From Tridacna crocea (lineage: Eukaryota; Mollusca; Bivalvia; Cardiida; Cardiidae), in NCBI GenBank assembly GCA_943736015.1, contig OX031058.1, forward strand, positions 1,379,001-1,443,000: a stretch of DNA of 64,000 nt, read 5' to 3'. The notes under the pieces were generated by a model. The model ran no database searches, was not told the DNA's origin, and worked only from the letters and a program-made list of their open reading frames with translations. Each line of letters opens with the position of its first letter. The stretch's first letter is position 1. Shown in pieces: positions 42,421-53,705 of this stretch. Made by a program: the position numbers and the translations under genes.

Positions 42421-42529
42421 TATTCTTTCCCAGACACCAGCTCCTTTCACACATAACCATGAAAGAGATAAACGAATGGATATCATACATGTATATCAGA
42501 CAGAAATCCCTTTTAGCTGGCATAGCTCA

Positions 42530-42723
42530 TGCAGGCCCGTAGGAACAGGGGAGTCGGGGGGGGGGGGGGCTGAGCCCCCCCCCCCCCCCCCCCCCCCCCC
42601 CAATAATTTTGAAAATCATAGTAACTAAAATATGAGTTTTTAGCGCAATGCAATTACCACGCAAAAAATCTCAGTATTTCGAAGTTAGCCCCCCCAATCT
42701 TGAAATGCTTCCTACGTGGCTGT
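42530..42723. mobile_element. Small TIR element with G14 and C27 runs
   Basis: The left end GCAGGCCCGTAGGAAC is mirrored by TTCCTACGTGGCTG at the right. G runs at 42556-42569 and C at 42575-42601 can pair across CTGAG. A third C7 run lies near 42689. Confidence 0.65.
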
Positions 42724-43135
42724 CATGTGCTACAGCGTAGGACTTGTAAACTTCAAATCTTACACCACTTGAGGATGTAAGTTCAAGTCCAACGAGTGGC
42801 CATCTAAGAATACTAAGAGTCTTTCGGATGAGACGTTAAACCGAGGTCCCGTGTGACGGTGCTATACAGGAAGCACGTTAAAGAACCAGGCCTAATTTAG
42901 GATGGGTTTCGTCCTGTATCGACACTATTAACCAGCCTGCATAGCTCAGTTGATAGAACATAGGACTTGTGATCATGAGGATGTGGGTTCGATCCCCACG
43001 GCTGGCCATCTAAAATTACTAAGAGTATTTCGGGTGAGAAATTAAACTAGGGTCCCGTGTAACGGTGCTATACACCGAAGGACCAGGCGAAAGATGGCTT
43101 TCGTCCTGTATCTGCACTATCCCCCATAACAATAC
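42724..43135 (+). mobile_element. Two tandem SINEs of type S5
   Basis: The second head (42934-43007) has ATAGCTCAGTTGATAGAAC (A box), a perfect T arm GTGGG-TTCGATC-CCCAC, and near-tRNA shape. The acceptor stem has two mismatches, so it is called a SINE. Both copies share GATGAGACGTTAAACC-like and GGTCCCGTGTGACGGTGC sequence and end TTTCGTCCTGTATC. This middle block resembles a conserved metazoan SINE central domain; which one I cannot tell. Confidence 0.75.
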
Positions 43136-43414
43136 TAACAGACCTAAGAGGCGACCAGCGGCGACGATGAATAAACGCAAACTCAATCAACCAATCCTCT
43201 GTGCTTCAATAGATTGTAACTTCGAAAAGAAACGAGAGGCGCATAAGTGTGGAGAAATTGGGAAAGGTTAGGGCTTGCATTTAAATAGATAAACATAAAC
43301 TTCACTGTACTACCCACATACTCGTATTAAGCAGTTTTCCGAGAAGGTAATTGACTTAAACACTCATAAAAGATATGGATCATGTTATGTGAAAAGGGGA
43401 TTGGATGCATGGGC

Positions 43415-43905
43415 AAAAAGTATCTACTCATGTCAGCCTGCACAGTCCGCGCAGGCTGACATGAGTAGAAACTTTTTGCAGATGTATACGACAGGAGTAG
43501 AAACTTTCTTGCAGATGCGTACGACAGGAGTAGAAACTTTCTGCAGATGCGTACGACAGGAGTAGAAACTTTTTTGCAGATGCGTACGACAGGAGTAGAA
43601 ACTTTCTGCAGATGCGTACGACAGGAGTAGAAACTTTTTTGCAGATGCGTACGACAGGAGTAGAAACTTTCTGCAGATGCGTACGACAGGAGTAGAAACT
43701 TTCTAGGAGTAGAAACTTTTTTGCAGATGCGTACGACAGGAGTAGAAACTTTTTGCAGATGCCTACGACAGGAGTAGAAACTTTCTGCAGATGCGTACGA
43801 CAGGAGTAGAAACTTTTTTGCAGATGCGTACGACAAGAGTAGAAACTTTTTTGCAGATGTGTACGACAGGAGCAGAAACTTTTTGCAGATGTGTACATTT
43901 TCTAC
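43415..43905. repeat. 33-bp tandem array grown from a family C arm
   Basis: 43418-43482 is a family C palindrome (GTATCTACTCATGTCAGCC / GGCTGACATGAGTAGAAAC). From 43475 the right arm's tail (GAGTAGAAACTTTTTGCAGA) is repeated about 12 times with a TGCGTACGACAG linker. Unit lengths alternate because of T5/T6/TC variants. Reading frames over it are artefacts. Confidence 0.9.
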
Positions 43906-44162
43906 CCGTACAGGAGTAAGTCTATCCCATACTTCAATCGGTTAATTGATAGACAAAATTGATTTTTGGATTTATGATTATGCGAGAATTGCTTTGTATC
44001 ATTCTCCACGGAAACGTATCGAGCCCCCTTTTTCCCATTTTCTGCGTGCCTAAGGGCCATTCCACCTCATAATTCAGTCGATTTATTAAAAGGTAAAATG
44101 GAACTTTATATATTCATTATCATGTGACGACTTGCTTTGTATAATGCCATACGAAAATGCAT

Positions 44163-44391
44163 TTAACTCATTACCAAACAACAATTTTTTAGGCTTGTCC
44201 AAATTGAAAGCATTTGCAGACGACAAAATAAAGGTGACTGAAAATTTGAAATTTGTTTTGTGAAGAGTAGAAAACATTGTGGAAAAAGGAGAAAATGCTG
44301 GTTACCAGCATTTTCTCCTTTTCCCACAATGTTTTCTAAAGGCTTCTTTTTAAGGGTCGTCAAACGTAGGGATTGTGTGGTAATGGTTTAA
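44163..44391 (+). mobile_element. Family A MITE, full length
   Basis: TTAA at both ends, near-perfect core. Confidence 0.85.
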
Positions 44392-44828
44392 TCCCCTTTT
44401 CCCATGGTATAGCTGACTTTAAACCATTAGCTTGTAGAAACACAACACGTGCTTCGACACGCATTTATTGCTTTTGAAACCAACGTGACAAACAGAGATA
44501 TTGCTTAAAGTAATGATATCTGACAAAAAAAAGTAAAGCGGATGTTATAGCGCACTTAAATATTAAATAAAATATTTAAATTTTAAATCGTACCGTATAA
44601 AAGGTTTTAAATTTCTGTGAAGATAGTAAATTGATATTGTAGTGTAGATCCAAATGTAAGTTCCTGGTAGAGAAATTAATATCAACTATGGTTAAAACCT
44701 GCCAGGTCATTCTATCTTTAGTTTACTTTTTGCCAGATCTTAACATTTATTTCTCTGCCAGCGACTAAAAATCGGATGGACCACACAATAACAGATTGTC
44801 ATGATCACAAGATTTTCCACACTTTTGA
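44392..44828. other. No recognisable feature
   Basis: AT-rich sequence without a supported gene or repeat. Confidence 0.35.
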
Positions 44829-45725
44829 TTGGTATGATTTAAGGATTGAGAGCCCTAACTCGTTGCTTCCGTCTTTTGAAATGAGAGTTAAGAGGCATTA
44901 GACTCACTGTGTCATCGGTAAATATCGTGTAAATTTCGCGTATCATCGGCGTTTTCGTAGGGTATTCGGCCAATCCCGTCAGCTTCCGTCTTTTGCAATG
45001 AGAGTTAGAGGACCTTAGACTCACACAATCTCCGAGCAGAGTTGTCGTTCGTTACTCTCACCATACATCTCTGCAATGGGCTAAATGACAAGAATCTTGT
45101 CAAACCGAGGAAAACATGTTTTGTTACTGTTTAACTGTTTCATGTGTAACATTATAAAATAGACAAAGGAAATATGATTCTGGATGCATTATAGGTGCAT
45201 TCAAACTGATGAATTTACCTTTATAGAATGGAACTACTTTTTTTTTTAGCTTCTTTACTTATCAGAGTCTTACGCCAATTTTGACAAAGATGGCTGCGCC
45301 CATGAATGATGACAACTGATTTGACACATCAGTGGATCTAAGTTTGTAAGATTAAAACACAAGTTATCGTCCTTTAAAACATATTTAGGCTTTTCAGAAA
45401 ATCGCTCTTTTTCACATTTCTTACCACTAAGTCTGATTGGCCCCATGCTGTTTGAACAGCACACGAAACAATCGATATTGGTCTTTCTTTCACCGGTTTG
45501 TATCGCCATTTTTAGTTATGGTCATGTGACGAAAATATGACGTAATGATGGACTACTTTCTGAGCCCACTACAGAGGTGAATGTGGATGATACGGAGTGC
45601 AAGTGAGTGAGACTCGCACTCATCGGTAAATACTGTGTAAACATTGACTTTTCGTAAAGGGTATTCGACCAATCTCGGCAACTTCCGTCCTTTAATATGA
45701 GAGTTAGCGACCGTAGACCATTACA
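44829..45725. repeat. Dispersed repeat R7, two related blocks
   Basis: GTCATCGGTAAATATCGTGT ... GGGTATTCGGCCAATCCCG ... AATGAGAGTTAGAGG at 44911-45014 recurs as CTCATCGGTAAATACTGTGT ... GGGTATTCGACCAATCTCG ... ATGAGAGTTAGCGAC at 45618-45710. Between them no gene is supported. Confidence 0.6.
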
Positions 45726-45934
45726 TTCAAATACATTTCAATACCTTCACTGATTTTGGGCCATTAATGAACCTTTCAAATAAGCGATGCTAAAAATATG
45801 CTACATTGCTTTCTTTACTCAATGCTCATTAGCATTTTTAATAATATGTACTGATATTCTAGTTTATTTCCTTCAGTGTGGAATTGCATGAAAATATGTG
45901 TGCCATGTGTTATGAGAAAAGAGAGTATTTCAAT

Positions 45935-46015
45935 GCATTTGCAAATAGTTTCGTCCATTGTCAGCCTGCGCAGTTCGCGCAGGCTGACAATGATCGAAAC
46001 TGTTTGCTCCCAGTA
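45935..46015. mobile_element. Family C core with its own matched changes
   Basis: GTTTCGTCCATTGTCAGCC mirrored by GGCTGACAATGATCGAAAC. The inner CATTGTC/GACAATG pair differs from other copies on both sides. Confidence 0.75.
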
Positions 46016-46094
46016 AATTTTATGGATGTCAATAGACCATGCCATCTCATTACCAAGTTGGTTGTTAAATTTGGTATAACGCCCAGTGGATATG

Positions 46095-46230
46095 CATAAT
46101 TAGTTTAAACATATTTATTTTACATCGATTGAGAAACAAGGTCTAACAACTTATCCTTATCTCACTCGATTCTGCTTCCTGGGAACTACACCAGTACTCG
46201 CGCCGAATGTGTGGACCAATGAAAAATCCC
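46095..46230 (-). mobile_element. SINE S3 body, head missing
   Basis: ACATCGATTGAGAAACAAGG, TACACCAGTACTCGCG and AATGAAAAATCCCAAAG reverse the S3 order of 37320-37450. Confidence 0.7.
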
Positions 46231-46309
46231 AAAGTTGTTATGAGAGTTATATGTTTGATGCACCTTTTACTAAAGAGCGGCTCATATACTGTTGATTGAT
46301 TAATGAATC

Positions 46310-46615
46310 GATTGTATGGTGTTTAACATTATTTCCGTTATATCGCTGTGGCCAGTGCACCTATCCATGCGTTCCTGCAGTTTCTTTTACCAGTACCTAG
46401 CTCAATTTTCTTTCCAAGCCAGTGGCTGCTTTTCCACAAGATCATCGTCGAAACGATGGTCAGTGGTGGTGGAGGAATGAATCCTGTCGCGGTAGCTATC
46501 ATCAGTCCTCGGACAGAAATTGGCCGAGCCAGGGGTCGTAGCTAGAGATCGAACAAGGACCCCGTGTTCTCCAATCCTGCACGCTACTGACGGAGCTACC
46601 GGGGCTCGGCTACAC
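46310..46615 (-). mobile_element. SINE S1, full length
   Basis: Minus-strand head: GTAGCTCCGTCAGTAGCG (A box). The body and the tail (TATAACGGAAATAATGTT, then AAACACCATACAAT) follow the 10277 copy closely. Confidence 0.82.
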
Positions 46616-46757
46616 TTAATGTAGGAAAGTGTTTAAGCTCGTGTGTCTAAAAAACGTGATTTGTTTTTAATTCAATAGCGAGGTTTGTATTTCAAATTTA
46701 TTATAAAAGCTATCAAAATTCATTGTAATTCTAGCAGCCCTCTGTGAAAAGAGGGTT

Positions 46758-47148
46758 TCTCTACCAAATGACAAAATTGTAGGCTTGTCCAAAGTGAAAG
46801 CATTAGCAGACCACAAAGTAAACTAGAACTGTCACTAAATGTGACTTAATACCTCCACCAGTGTTTTGGCAGAAACAGGAAACAATTATTTGTATACAGA
46901 CGGACGCTCGGACAGACACATGGACAGACGGACAGACAGGCTGATTCCAGTATACCCCCGAAAACATTCGTTTTGCGGGGGTATAATTAACATGGCTTGA
47001 AAATTGTAATTTGTTTAATAGAGAAGGGTAGAAATACACTGGGGTAAAAGACGATGCTGGTAACGAGCGTTTTCTCTTTTGCCTACAATGTTATCAGAAG
47101 GCATCTTACTCAGGGTCGCAAAAAGTCAGGATTGCGTGGTAAAGAGTT
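46758..47148 (+). mobile_element. Family A MITE with repeat R6 inserted
   Basis: Left flank CTACCAAATGACAAAATTG and GCATTAGCAGACC run to about 46822. R6 occupies 46823-46994. The right side has GGGTAGAAATACACTGGG and GATTGCGTGGTAAAGAG. Confidence 0.75.
46823..46994. mobile_element. Dispersed repeat R6, nested copy
   Basis: TAGAACTGTCACTAAATGTG ... GACGGACAGACAGG ... CCAGTATACCCCCGAAAAC, as at 34395. Confidence 0.7.
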
Positions 47149-47219
47149 AGTGCATATTTTTATTGCATTACATCAAGGAAGTGGTTTCAGACTGTGTGCC
47201 TACTTTGTCTAAAAAGCTC

Positions 47220-47350
47220 TACTAGAATCATAAGGCAGAACGCTCCTTTGACACGCAAAAAGTTGGTAGATAACTAAATGATTGAACCCAGGTGTCAATA
47301 CCTTTTGCATGTGCACAACTTTAAACCCCCTTTTTAAGCAGCACGACTAA
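47220..47350. mobile_element. Family C MITE, highly degenerate
   Basis: CTCCTTTGACACGCAAAAAG, GTCAATACCTTTTGCATG and AACTTTAAACCCCC only. Confidence 0.45.
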
Positions 47351-47427
47351 TTTCAAATTTTAACTTTTGTAGCTAGCGTATCTTCTTTGTGTCATCATAA
47401 CCATTTTAGTAGTGTTCTGTCAACACG

Positions 47428-47668
47428 AGGCTTAATGCATCTCCGTTTTTGCATGGTACTAAGCAAGTCATTAGCCAAGTATGGATCCATAATAACCAGT
47501 TTCTTTGGTAACTGACTGAATCGTGAGGTAGACTGGTCCTTGGATATACAGAAAATAGACCAATAGCGAAAAGTGTCGACCCAGGTCAGCCTGCGCGGAT
47601 TGCGCAGGCTGACCTGGGTCGATACTTTTCGCAAATGCATTAAACCCCCTTTTAACTGAGCTTGGCTC
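47428..47668 (+). mobile_element. Family C MITE, full length, perfect core
   Basis: GTCGACCCAGGTCAGCCTGC and its mirror GCAGGCTGACCTGGGTCGA surround GCGGATTGC. The right end is AACTGAGCTTGGCTCA. Confidence 0.82.
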
Positions 47669-47932
47669 ATTTGTCTTTTGTCCGACTTTGCCTATAATCA
47701 TGAAAGCATATTATTTTACAACTAGCTATGCTATCAACCATAGCAGACGTCTCTTCCCATTTTTCTCTCGTTTCAAGGAAAGGTACATTTTTAAAGCCTT
47801 TTAAAAAGTACTTTTCACTGAAAATATACAAGTTAAACCCAATATCTAACTCGTAAAGTTTTATCTTTCCGACGAAGTAAAGACATAATATCTTTCAATT
47901 ATTGTACTTTACTATATTATTTTATGGTAGCT

Positions 47933-48149
47933 TCAACCTTTTTCCACACAGTCATAAGATGATTCCTGGGAAAGAAGAATTTTGAAATCATTGTGGGAAA
48001 AAGCAGAAAATGCTGGTACCCAGCATTTTCTCCTTTTCTCGCAATGATTTCTACCCGCCAACGAAATTGTTTCAGCAACATTTGATTTGTTCTCTACGAA
48101 GGCTTTGAATCTGGACATGTCTAAAATATTTCTTATCTAGTAAAATCTT
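47933..48149 (-). mobile_element. Family A MITE, diverged
   Basis: The core ATGCTGGTACCCAGCAT is flanked by AATCATTGTGGG and CGCAATGATT. Both arms carry the same insertion-like ATCATTG/CAATGAT. Confidence 0.75.
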
Positions 48150-48199
48150 AAAATCAGCCTTGTCCGCACAACCAACATAGCAACGGGACATCATTTCCA

Positions 48200-48370
48200 G
48201 CTAGGTGGCATTTTTCAAATACAAATCTACCTAATCTGGGCATTATGGGTACAGAAACGGACTACTTTTCAAAATGGCGACCCTAGGCTTACTTCGAATT
48301 TCTAAATAAAAGAAACGTTTAGTCAATACAACGTTACCTGGTACGATTAATCCAGCCATGACTATAGCAA
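48200..48370 (+). mobile_element. Dispersed repeat R3 fragment
   Basis: ACCTAATCTGGGCATTATGG, AGAAACGGACTACTTTTC and AAACGTTTAGTCAATACAAC. Confidence 0.6.
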
Positions 48371-48429
48371 GCATAAATCCTCGGAGCCCCAGGTTTAAAG
48401 TATTACGTTACTCTCCATGCATCTACCCC

Positions 48430-50060
48430 TGTGATAATATAGACTGGTAATTCGTCTTTTCTTATGAATATTCATATGGTAGGGAAGTACCCCCAATAGC
48501 CAGTCGAAAGATCGTTATAATAATGATATACTCTTTTGTAGAGAGATAATTTCATTTCTTCCGTTATAATAAAATAACCCAACTATGGAAAAAAAAACCG
48601 AGGTTGTCAAAACATATGGCCTGTCGGCGTGCTTGTCTCCTGCGAGATAGATCTATATCATTCTATAGAGACGACACTATCGATCTCAGTGTACGATTAT
48701 AACTGGTCAACAATCTTTCGATGTTGTACCGGAAATATCTGTGACCAGGTGATAGGTTTTTCCTTTATGTGTGTACAGTACTGGTTGTACTTTGATTCCA
48801 TGTTCTTCATTCCTTTTGGTTATTTTAATGTCCGTTTCATTCATTTCCGTTCATTGAAAGCATTGCATCTTTTAAGTCAGGTGGTTGACTTGAGCGGCAG
48901 ATTTCATCGTGTTTAGACGGCCATCTTGGCCATATTAGAAAATTTACTTTTTCTATCAAGTTAAACTGGTTTTTTGTAAGCTTATTTGGCTTTCGGTATA
49001 GGTTGCTTTAAGCCAGCTTGTTATCTCTACGCGTGTGCATTGAGAAATTGCCGTATTATTATGAGTTTTCGTGTTTACTGACTTTGCGCGTTTATTACAG
49101 CAGCATAGGCTAATTTAGGCAACGACTGTGTTTTAACATTGCATGTTTTATTCATAATATTATTCTTGCATGTTCTTATTACAACTACTAACAGCACAGT
49201 GTGGAGCTGGTGTGGGAGTAGACAACCCCATTTGTACTCTGTGAAACCCACTTGTATTCAGTTCTGTGAATTGGTAAGTGACTGTGTAATGTGCTGTAAT
49301 TCAATGTTTGTTGTATGTCTTGTTCTATGGAGTCTTTAGTGTCTTTTAGTATTAACTTTGTACATAAGTGAAATAATGTTTCTGTCAACCCATTTCTTTA
49401 TGCTTTGGATAAGGCATAAAGTCCTAGGTTGTTGGTACTTGGGTAGATTGGACAAGTTTAGTTAAAACCTGTTTTTTTATGATATCTACTTTGCAGGAAG
49501 TATCAAGTTATTTCTGTGAATAAGTACTTAGTATTGTTTTTATTATTGTATATTTCAGATACATGGGTTTTATGGTTTCATGGTTTCAAGTTTCACGTAT
49601 GATGTACTATGTATGCTACTCTACTGTCTACTTGATTAAGAAACAGTCTTAAGAAACCAGTGATTTTGTGTTTGACTTAAATCTTTAAAATAACCAACCG
49701 GTTATATATCTTTTTCAAAAAATGCTTCTCGATTGTGGTGTTGATCGGCGACGTCAGACTGTGATAACAATAGTTTTGGAAATCGACAAGTAAACCTAGA
49801 AATGACGGCGTATTTGTGATAAAAATAGTTTTGGATATCGACAAGTCGTCAAGTTGAACTAGAAATAAATGGCGTAATTGTGATAAGAATAGTGTAGATA
49901 TCGACAAGTTGAACTAGAATGACGGCGTATTTGTGTTAAAAATAATTTAAATTTTCTCCAAGAAAAACTGAGATGATAAATCAAAATGCTTCATGAATAA
50001 TTCATGAGAACAAGGAAACGCCAGCCAAATAACCCAGAATGAATCGAAACGAGGTCAACG
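48430..50060 (+). mobile_element. Dispersed repeat R5, long copy
   Basis: The ends match the reverse of 24660-25190. The interior (48680-49730) is unique in this window and has no protein longer than 95 residues. A degenerate 65-bp tandem (GATATCGACAAGTTGAACT) fills 49735-49930. No transposase is visible, so its class is unknown. Confidence 0.55.
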
Positions 50061-50660
50061 AAGATGGCTAAAATATAACCTAGGCACCAGTCATCTACAG
50101 CTCCTGTTAGCCTGAGGAACGGTCCCGATATTTGCCCAGCATGTTGGGGATGTTGTTTTCGTGGCAAAGTCTGTGGCACAAATCCCGGTTTTCCCCTTAT
50201 CTATATTTAGACTCTATACGTGAAGAATTTCAGTAAATGATGGTATTTTTTAAAATGATTTAGATCTATCCCGTGTAAAATTATGTTATTTCTAGGAAAT
50301 CTGGGGCCATAAATAGGCTTGATTTTTCCACATACTTATGTTTAACAGCCATTTTCTACTTGCTCCTTTTTTGCAGCACTGTAATTTTTGTTTTATGTAC
50401 TGTGAATTAATATTAATCATGTAAATGATAATGATGCGTCAAAACAGACGGGTCAAATTTCCGAAGAAAGTGAAATGCGCAGACAACGAGCAACGGGACA
50501 GCAACAAAACTATAGTGACGAAATGAAGTCTGTTTTCTCCAACAAATTGGACTGGCTGCTTGTCGGAAATGGGATAGTGTTGGACAACATTCTCACAATA
50601 TAGTTCTGATACGTCAGCGAAAAAGCCCCACTTCCCTTTTTTTTTTCAAATTTCAACAAT
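50061..50660. other. No recognisable feature
   Basis: No supported gene. 50430-50490 (ACGGGTCAAATTTCCGAAGA) resembles part of R3. Confidence 0.35.
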
Positions 50661-50679
50661 TTTGAAGTGTTTTTGTATT

Positions 50680-50882
50680 CAGTGATATCGTCGCAGCTAG
50701 TGCACTGTCCATGCTTGCCTGAATCTTTTTACAAGTACCTCGCCCAATGTTTTTCCAAGCTTTATGCAGCTATCAAATATAACCGTCGTCGAAACAATTA
50801 TCAGCAGCGAGATAGGAGTAAGTACTGTCGCATTGACTATCGTCGTTCCTTGCAAAGAATTGACAGAACAGGTGATTGAAAG
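50680..50882 (-). mobile_element. SINE S1, head missing
   Basis: GATATCGTCGCAGCTAGTGC, CTCGCCCAATGTTTTTCC and CGCATTGACTATCGTCGTTC are in minus-strand S1 order. Confidence 0.7.
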
Positions 50883-50922
50883 CAGCAACAGTCTCGCCTT
50901 AGGTCCTTCATCATCATTTCTT

Positions 50923-51150
50923 AACCCTTTACCCTATAAGGCATTTCTATTGTATCTCTATCGGACCCTAAATTACAACAAGGATGAGGCCGTTTCCTAT
51001 GTGTATATGACACCTTTTGATAGCATAGAAAACATTGTGGCAAAAGGTGAAATTGCTCGTCATGAGCAATTTCACCTTTTGCCACAATATTTTCCAAAAG
51101 GCTCCTACAAGCAATGCGTAGAAATGAGTATCTATGGAGTAAAGGGTTAA
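50923..51150 (+). mobile_element. Family A, variant-core subfamily A3
   Basis: TTAA at both ends. The core TTGCTCGTCATGAGCAA is flanked by GTGGCAAAAGGTG and CACCTTTTGCCAC. It is the reverse-oriented partner of 23648. Confidence 0.8.
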
Positions 51151-51238
51151 CCACTATCACACAATCCCGAGTTTTGACGACCTTGGGGAAGAAAACTTTT
51201 GAAAAAAATTGCGATTCAAGAAAAATGCTGGTAAACAG
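51147..51238 (-). mobile_element. Family A half, fused to family C
   Basis: TTAACCACTATCACACAATC, GACGACCTTGGGGAAG and AAAAATGCTGG stop in the left arm. Family C sequence (TCCTTTGACATACAG) follows. It shares its TTAA with the previous element. Confidence 0.65.
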
Positions 51239-51299
51239 GTCCTTTGACATACAGATACTTTACGAATTGCAAAATCTCTCACCCATGTAAAGGTTCGGG

Positions 51300-52760
51300 T
51301 TCGGCTGAATTGCGCTGCTGTTCACTAAACCGCTGCTGTGTACATACGAAATTTGCGGACGAAGTTCAGGTGAGCTTGCATTAAATTTGAAAACATTTTA
51401 CTAACTGCATAACTTAACGATTGGAGTAAACATTTGCATAACTTTACGCAAGGTCATACCTTTAGGTGAAACAGGGATCGCATGTCTGCATGTACAAAAT
51501 AATCTGAGTACATTTACGCAGTAAAATGAGATGCATTTCTGGTTCGATACGTGTCGACGATGCCTTACTCATTACGAAGCAAGAGCAAGGGAGATAACAT
51601 GTTTACTATCGAGGATATTATTATTATGTTTTACATCCCTTCCTTTTAGCTTCGGTCTACTATTCAGTTTTCAATGGTTCGGGTTTTTTATCAGAATATT
51701 ACAGAAAAAACTACATGACAACTATATTACTTTGCACCCCTGCTGTTCGGATAGTGTTATCAGATCTAAAGCATGTGCAAACACAAACAAAGTCCGCGCA
51801 GGTTCATCTGAGACGGCACTTTACGACTACATCAGATTTTGTGCTGCAGTAGACTTGCGCAAAACAGAAAAGTACATAAAAACGGAAAACGCGGACTAAA
51901 CAGGCTGATCCGAAACGACACTTCACGTTAATGTCCAAATGCCCCTTGTAGCGTGATACAAGCCAGATTGTGAGCTACAGCAGTGACATGACTAAGTTCT
52001 TCATTTTCTTGCTCTTGATGTACACTAGAAAAAGGAGGTTCTGTATGCTCTTTGCTCCTTTGTAGCTTTACGTCAACACGTTCCCTAGTTCGACACTCGT
52101 CACAAGGCCGATCCCTTGCCTACATCTAACTACCTTCATATAAAGGCTTTTCCATTTTGAACGGCGCCCATGTAAACCCATTTGCAACGGTTACAACAGC
52201 CACGATGATTAGCAAGTTGTTGCTGAAAAATGTCAATGTAATGTCGATAGAACGAGCTAGAAAATAAATGTACAAAGTGTTTGTCAACTGAAAAACATTC
52301 AGAAAGATTCCTACGGAAATTTATGACTAGTGATTGCTTTCTAAGCGGAGTGTTACGATTTTAAGAACGGTGAACCGGTGTATTTCCGACGAAGAAATGT
52401 ACCGAAATGTTGATAAAAGGATTCGAAACAATATATTTTACGACAACATATCTCCTGATTCGGCACCATCTATTTTACGACAAGTCCGAAGTTTCCGTCG
52501 TTAATCACCGAGGTATACTCCGGTGCCCATCGACAGTTGGGAACATGGGTCTATCAATTTCCTTGATTCATCACATTACTTTAGAGCTTGTATTGACTAA
52601 TGAATTAACTTGGCTTTTATCCTTAACTTTATATGAGGTGTGTATAAGAATGTTCATGCAGCAATATTTCAAAACCGTTATTGTTTTAATTCACCTAGAA
52701 ATTAAAAGAACTCATGTGTCAAGGGAACTGTTCACTACCATTACGTTCAGTGATACAGTG
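51300..52760. other. Longest repeat-free stretch; no confirmed gene
   Basis: I see no known family. An open frame at 51531-51899 (+, 122 residues) has a hydrophobic stretch (LLLCFTSLPFSFGLLFSF) that could span a membrane and a charged C-terminus. It has no homologue I recognise. It could be an exon, a chance frame, or neither. Confidence 0.3.
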
Positions 52761-52762
52761 AT

Positions 52763-52993
52763 TTAACTCATTACCAAACGACAAAATTTTAGACTTTTCC
52801 AAATTGAAAGCATATGCAGACGACAAAATAAAAAACAAATGAAAATTTAAAATTTGTTTTGTGTAGGGTAGAAAACATTGTGGGAAAAGGAGAAAATGCT
52901 GGGTTACCAGCATTTTCTCCTTTTCCCACAATGTTTTCTAAAGGCTTCTTTCTCAGGGGCGTCAAAAGTAGGGATTGTATGGTAATGGGTTAA
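52763..52993 (+). mobile_element. Family A MITE, full length
   Basis: TTAA at both ends. The core has one extra G (GCTGGGTTACC). The right TTAA is shared with the following family B element. Confidence 0.87.
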
Positions 52994-53202
52994 CCCTTTT
53001 CCTGCTAAATAACTGAAATGAAATTTTCATTTCGGTAGTAGAAACCAAAATATAGCTTTTTGAAAATTATGTTCAGGGGATTAATATTTCCTTATCGGAT
53101 AGTGTAAATCCAAGATCAGATTGTACGTTCTGTGCAGTCTGATCTTGATCTACATTGTCCGCAAAAAGGTCAGTGTGTCGGGCCTAGCAGCCTACGGGTT
53201 AT
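52990..53202 (+). mobile_element. Family B MITE, adjacent to family A
   Basis: Starts at the shared TTAA (TTAACCCTTTTCCTGCTAAA). The core is GATCAGATTGTACG / GTGCAGTCTGATC. It ends CAGCCTACGGGTTA. Confidence 0.82.
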
Positions 53203-53705
53203 TGTGTCCGCAAAAAACATCGAGCCATGTCAGCCTTGATCATTTTTTTTTCTTTCTGCCGATGCGAGAAATCCCCTTTCACAAAGCATGGCTCAATAAA
53301 AGAAATCGTTGCACTACTTTTAAATGTCTATCCGCGATTAAAGTAGTTCTAAAGAGGCTAATATAACTGTTTGAGTTGGGGTTTGTCTAAAACTAAAAAA
53401 AAAAAAACTTTGGCTTCTCTAAGACCACAATTTATTAAAGTTCAATTGATCGGAAAAGGTGAAGCATTGTCAGAAGTGTTTTGCAAATAATGGGCAGGGG
53501 TAAATATTGCTTTAAAATATGAAATATGACGTCACATTTTAAAACGCTCTTATGACGTTATACAGGCTTCTTCCAAAGGTTTGTAAGATAAGAAAACTAA
53601 GTAGCCTAGTAAAATGAAAGCAAAGCAGGTTGATCGGGATAATTTGTAGATATATATTTCGTCTCATCTGGAACGACGCAAAAGGAATCTGACTTTAATA
53701 CACAA
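53203..53705. other. Family C relic then unrecognised sequence
   Basis: 53215-53295 has a family C right side (CATCGAGCCATGTCAGCC ... TTCACAAAGCATGGCTCA). The rest shows no feature. Confidence 0.45.

Noticed and set aside
42934..43007. Possible tRNA gene with perfect T arm
   Set aside because: Two acceptor mismatches and the shared downstream SINE body point to a SINE head; a covariance-model score would decide.
43327..43898. Two reading frames of 156-169 residues with repeated CRTHLQKSF-like units
   Set aside because: The 33-bp tandem unit is a multiple of three, so frames stay open by chance of period; there is no start context or domain.
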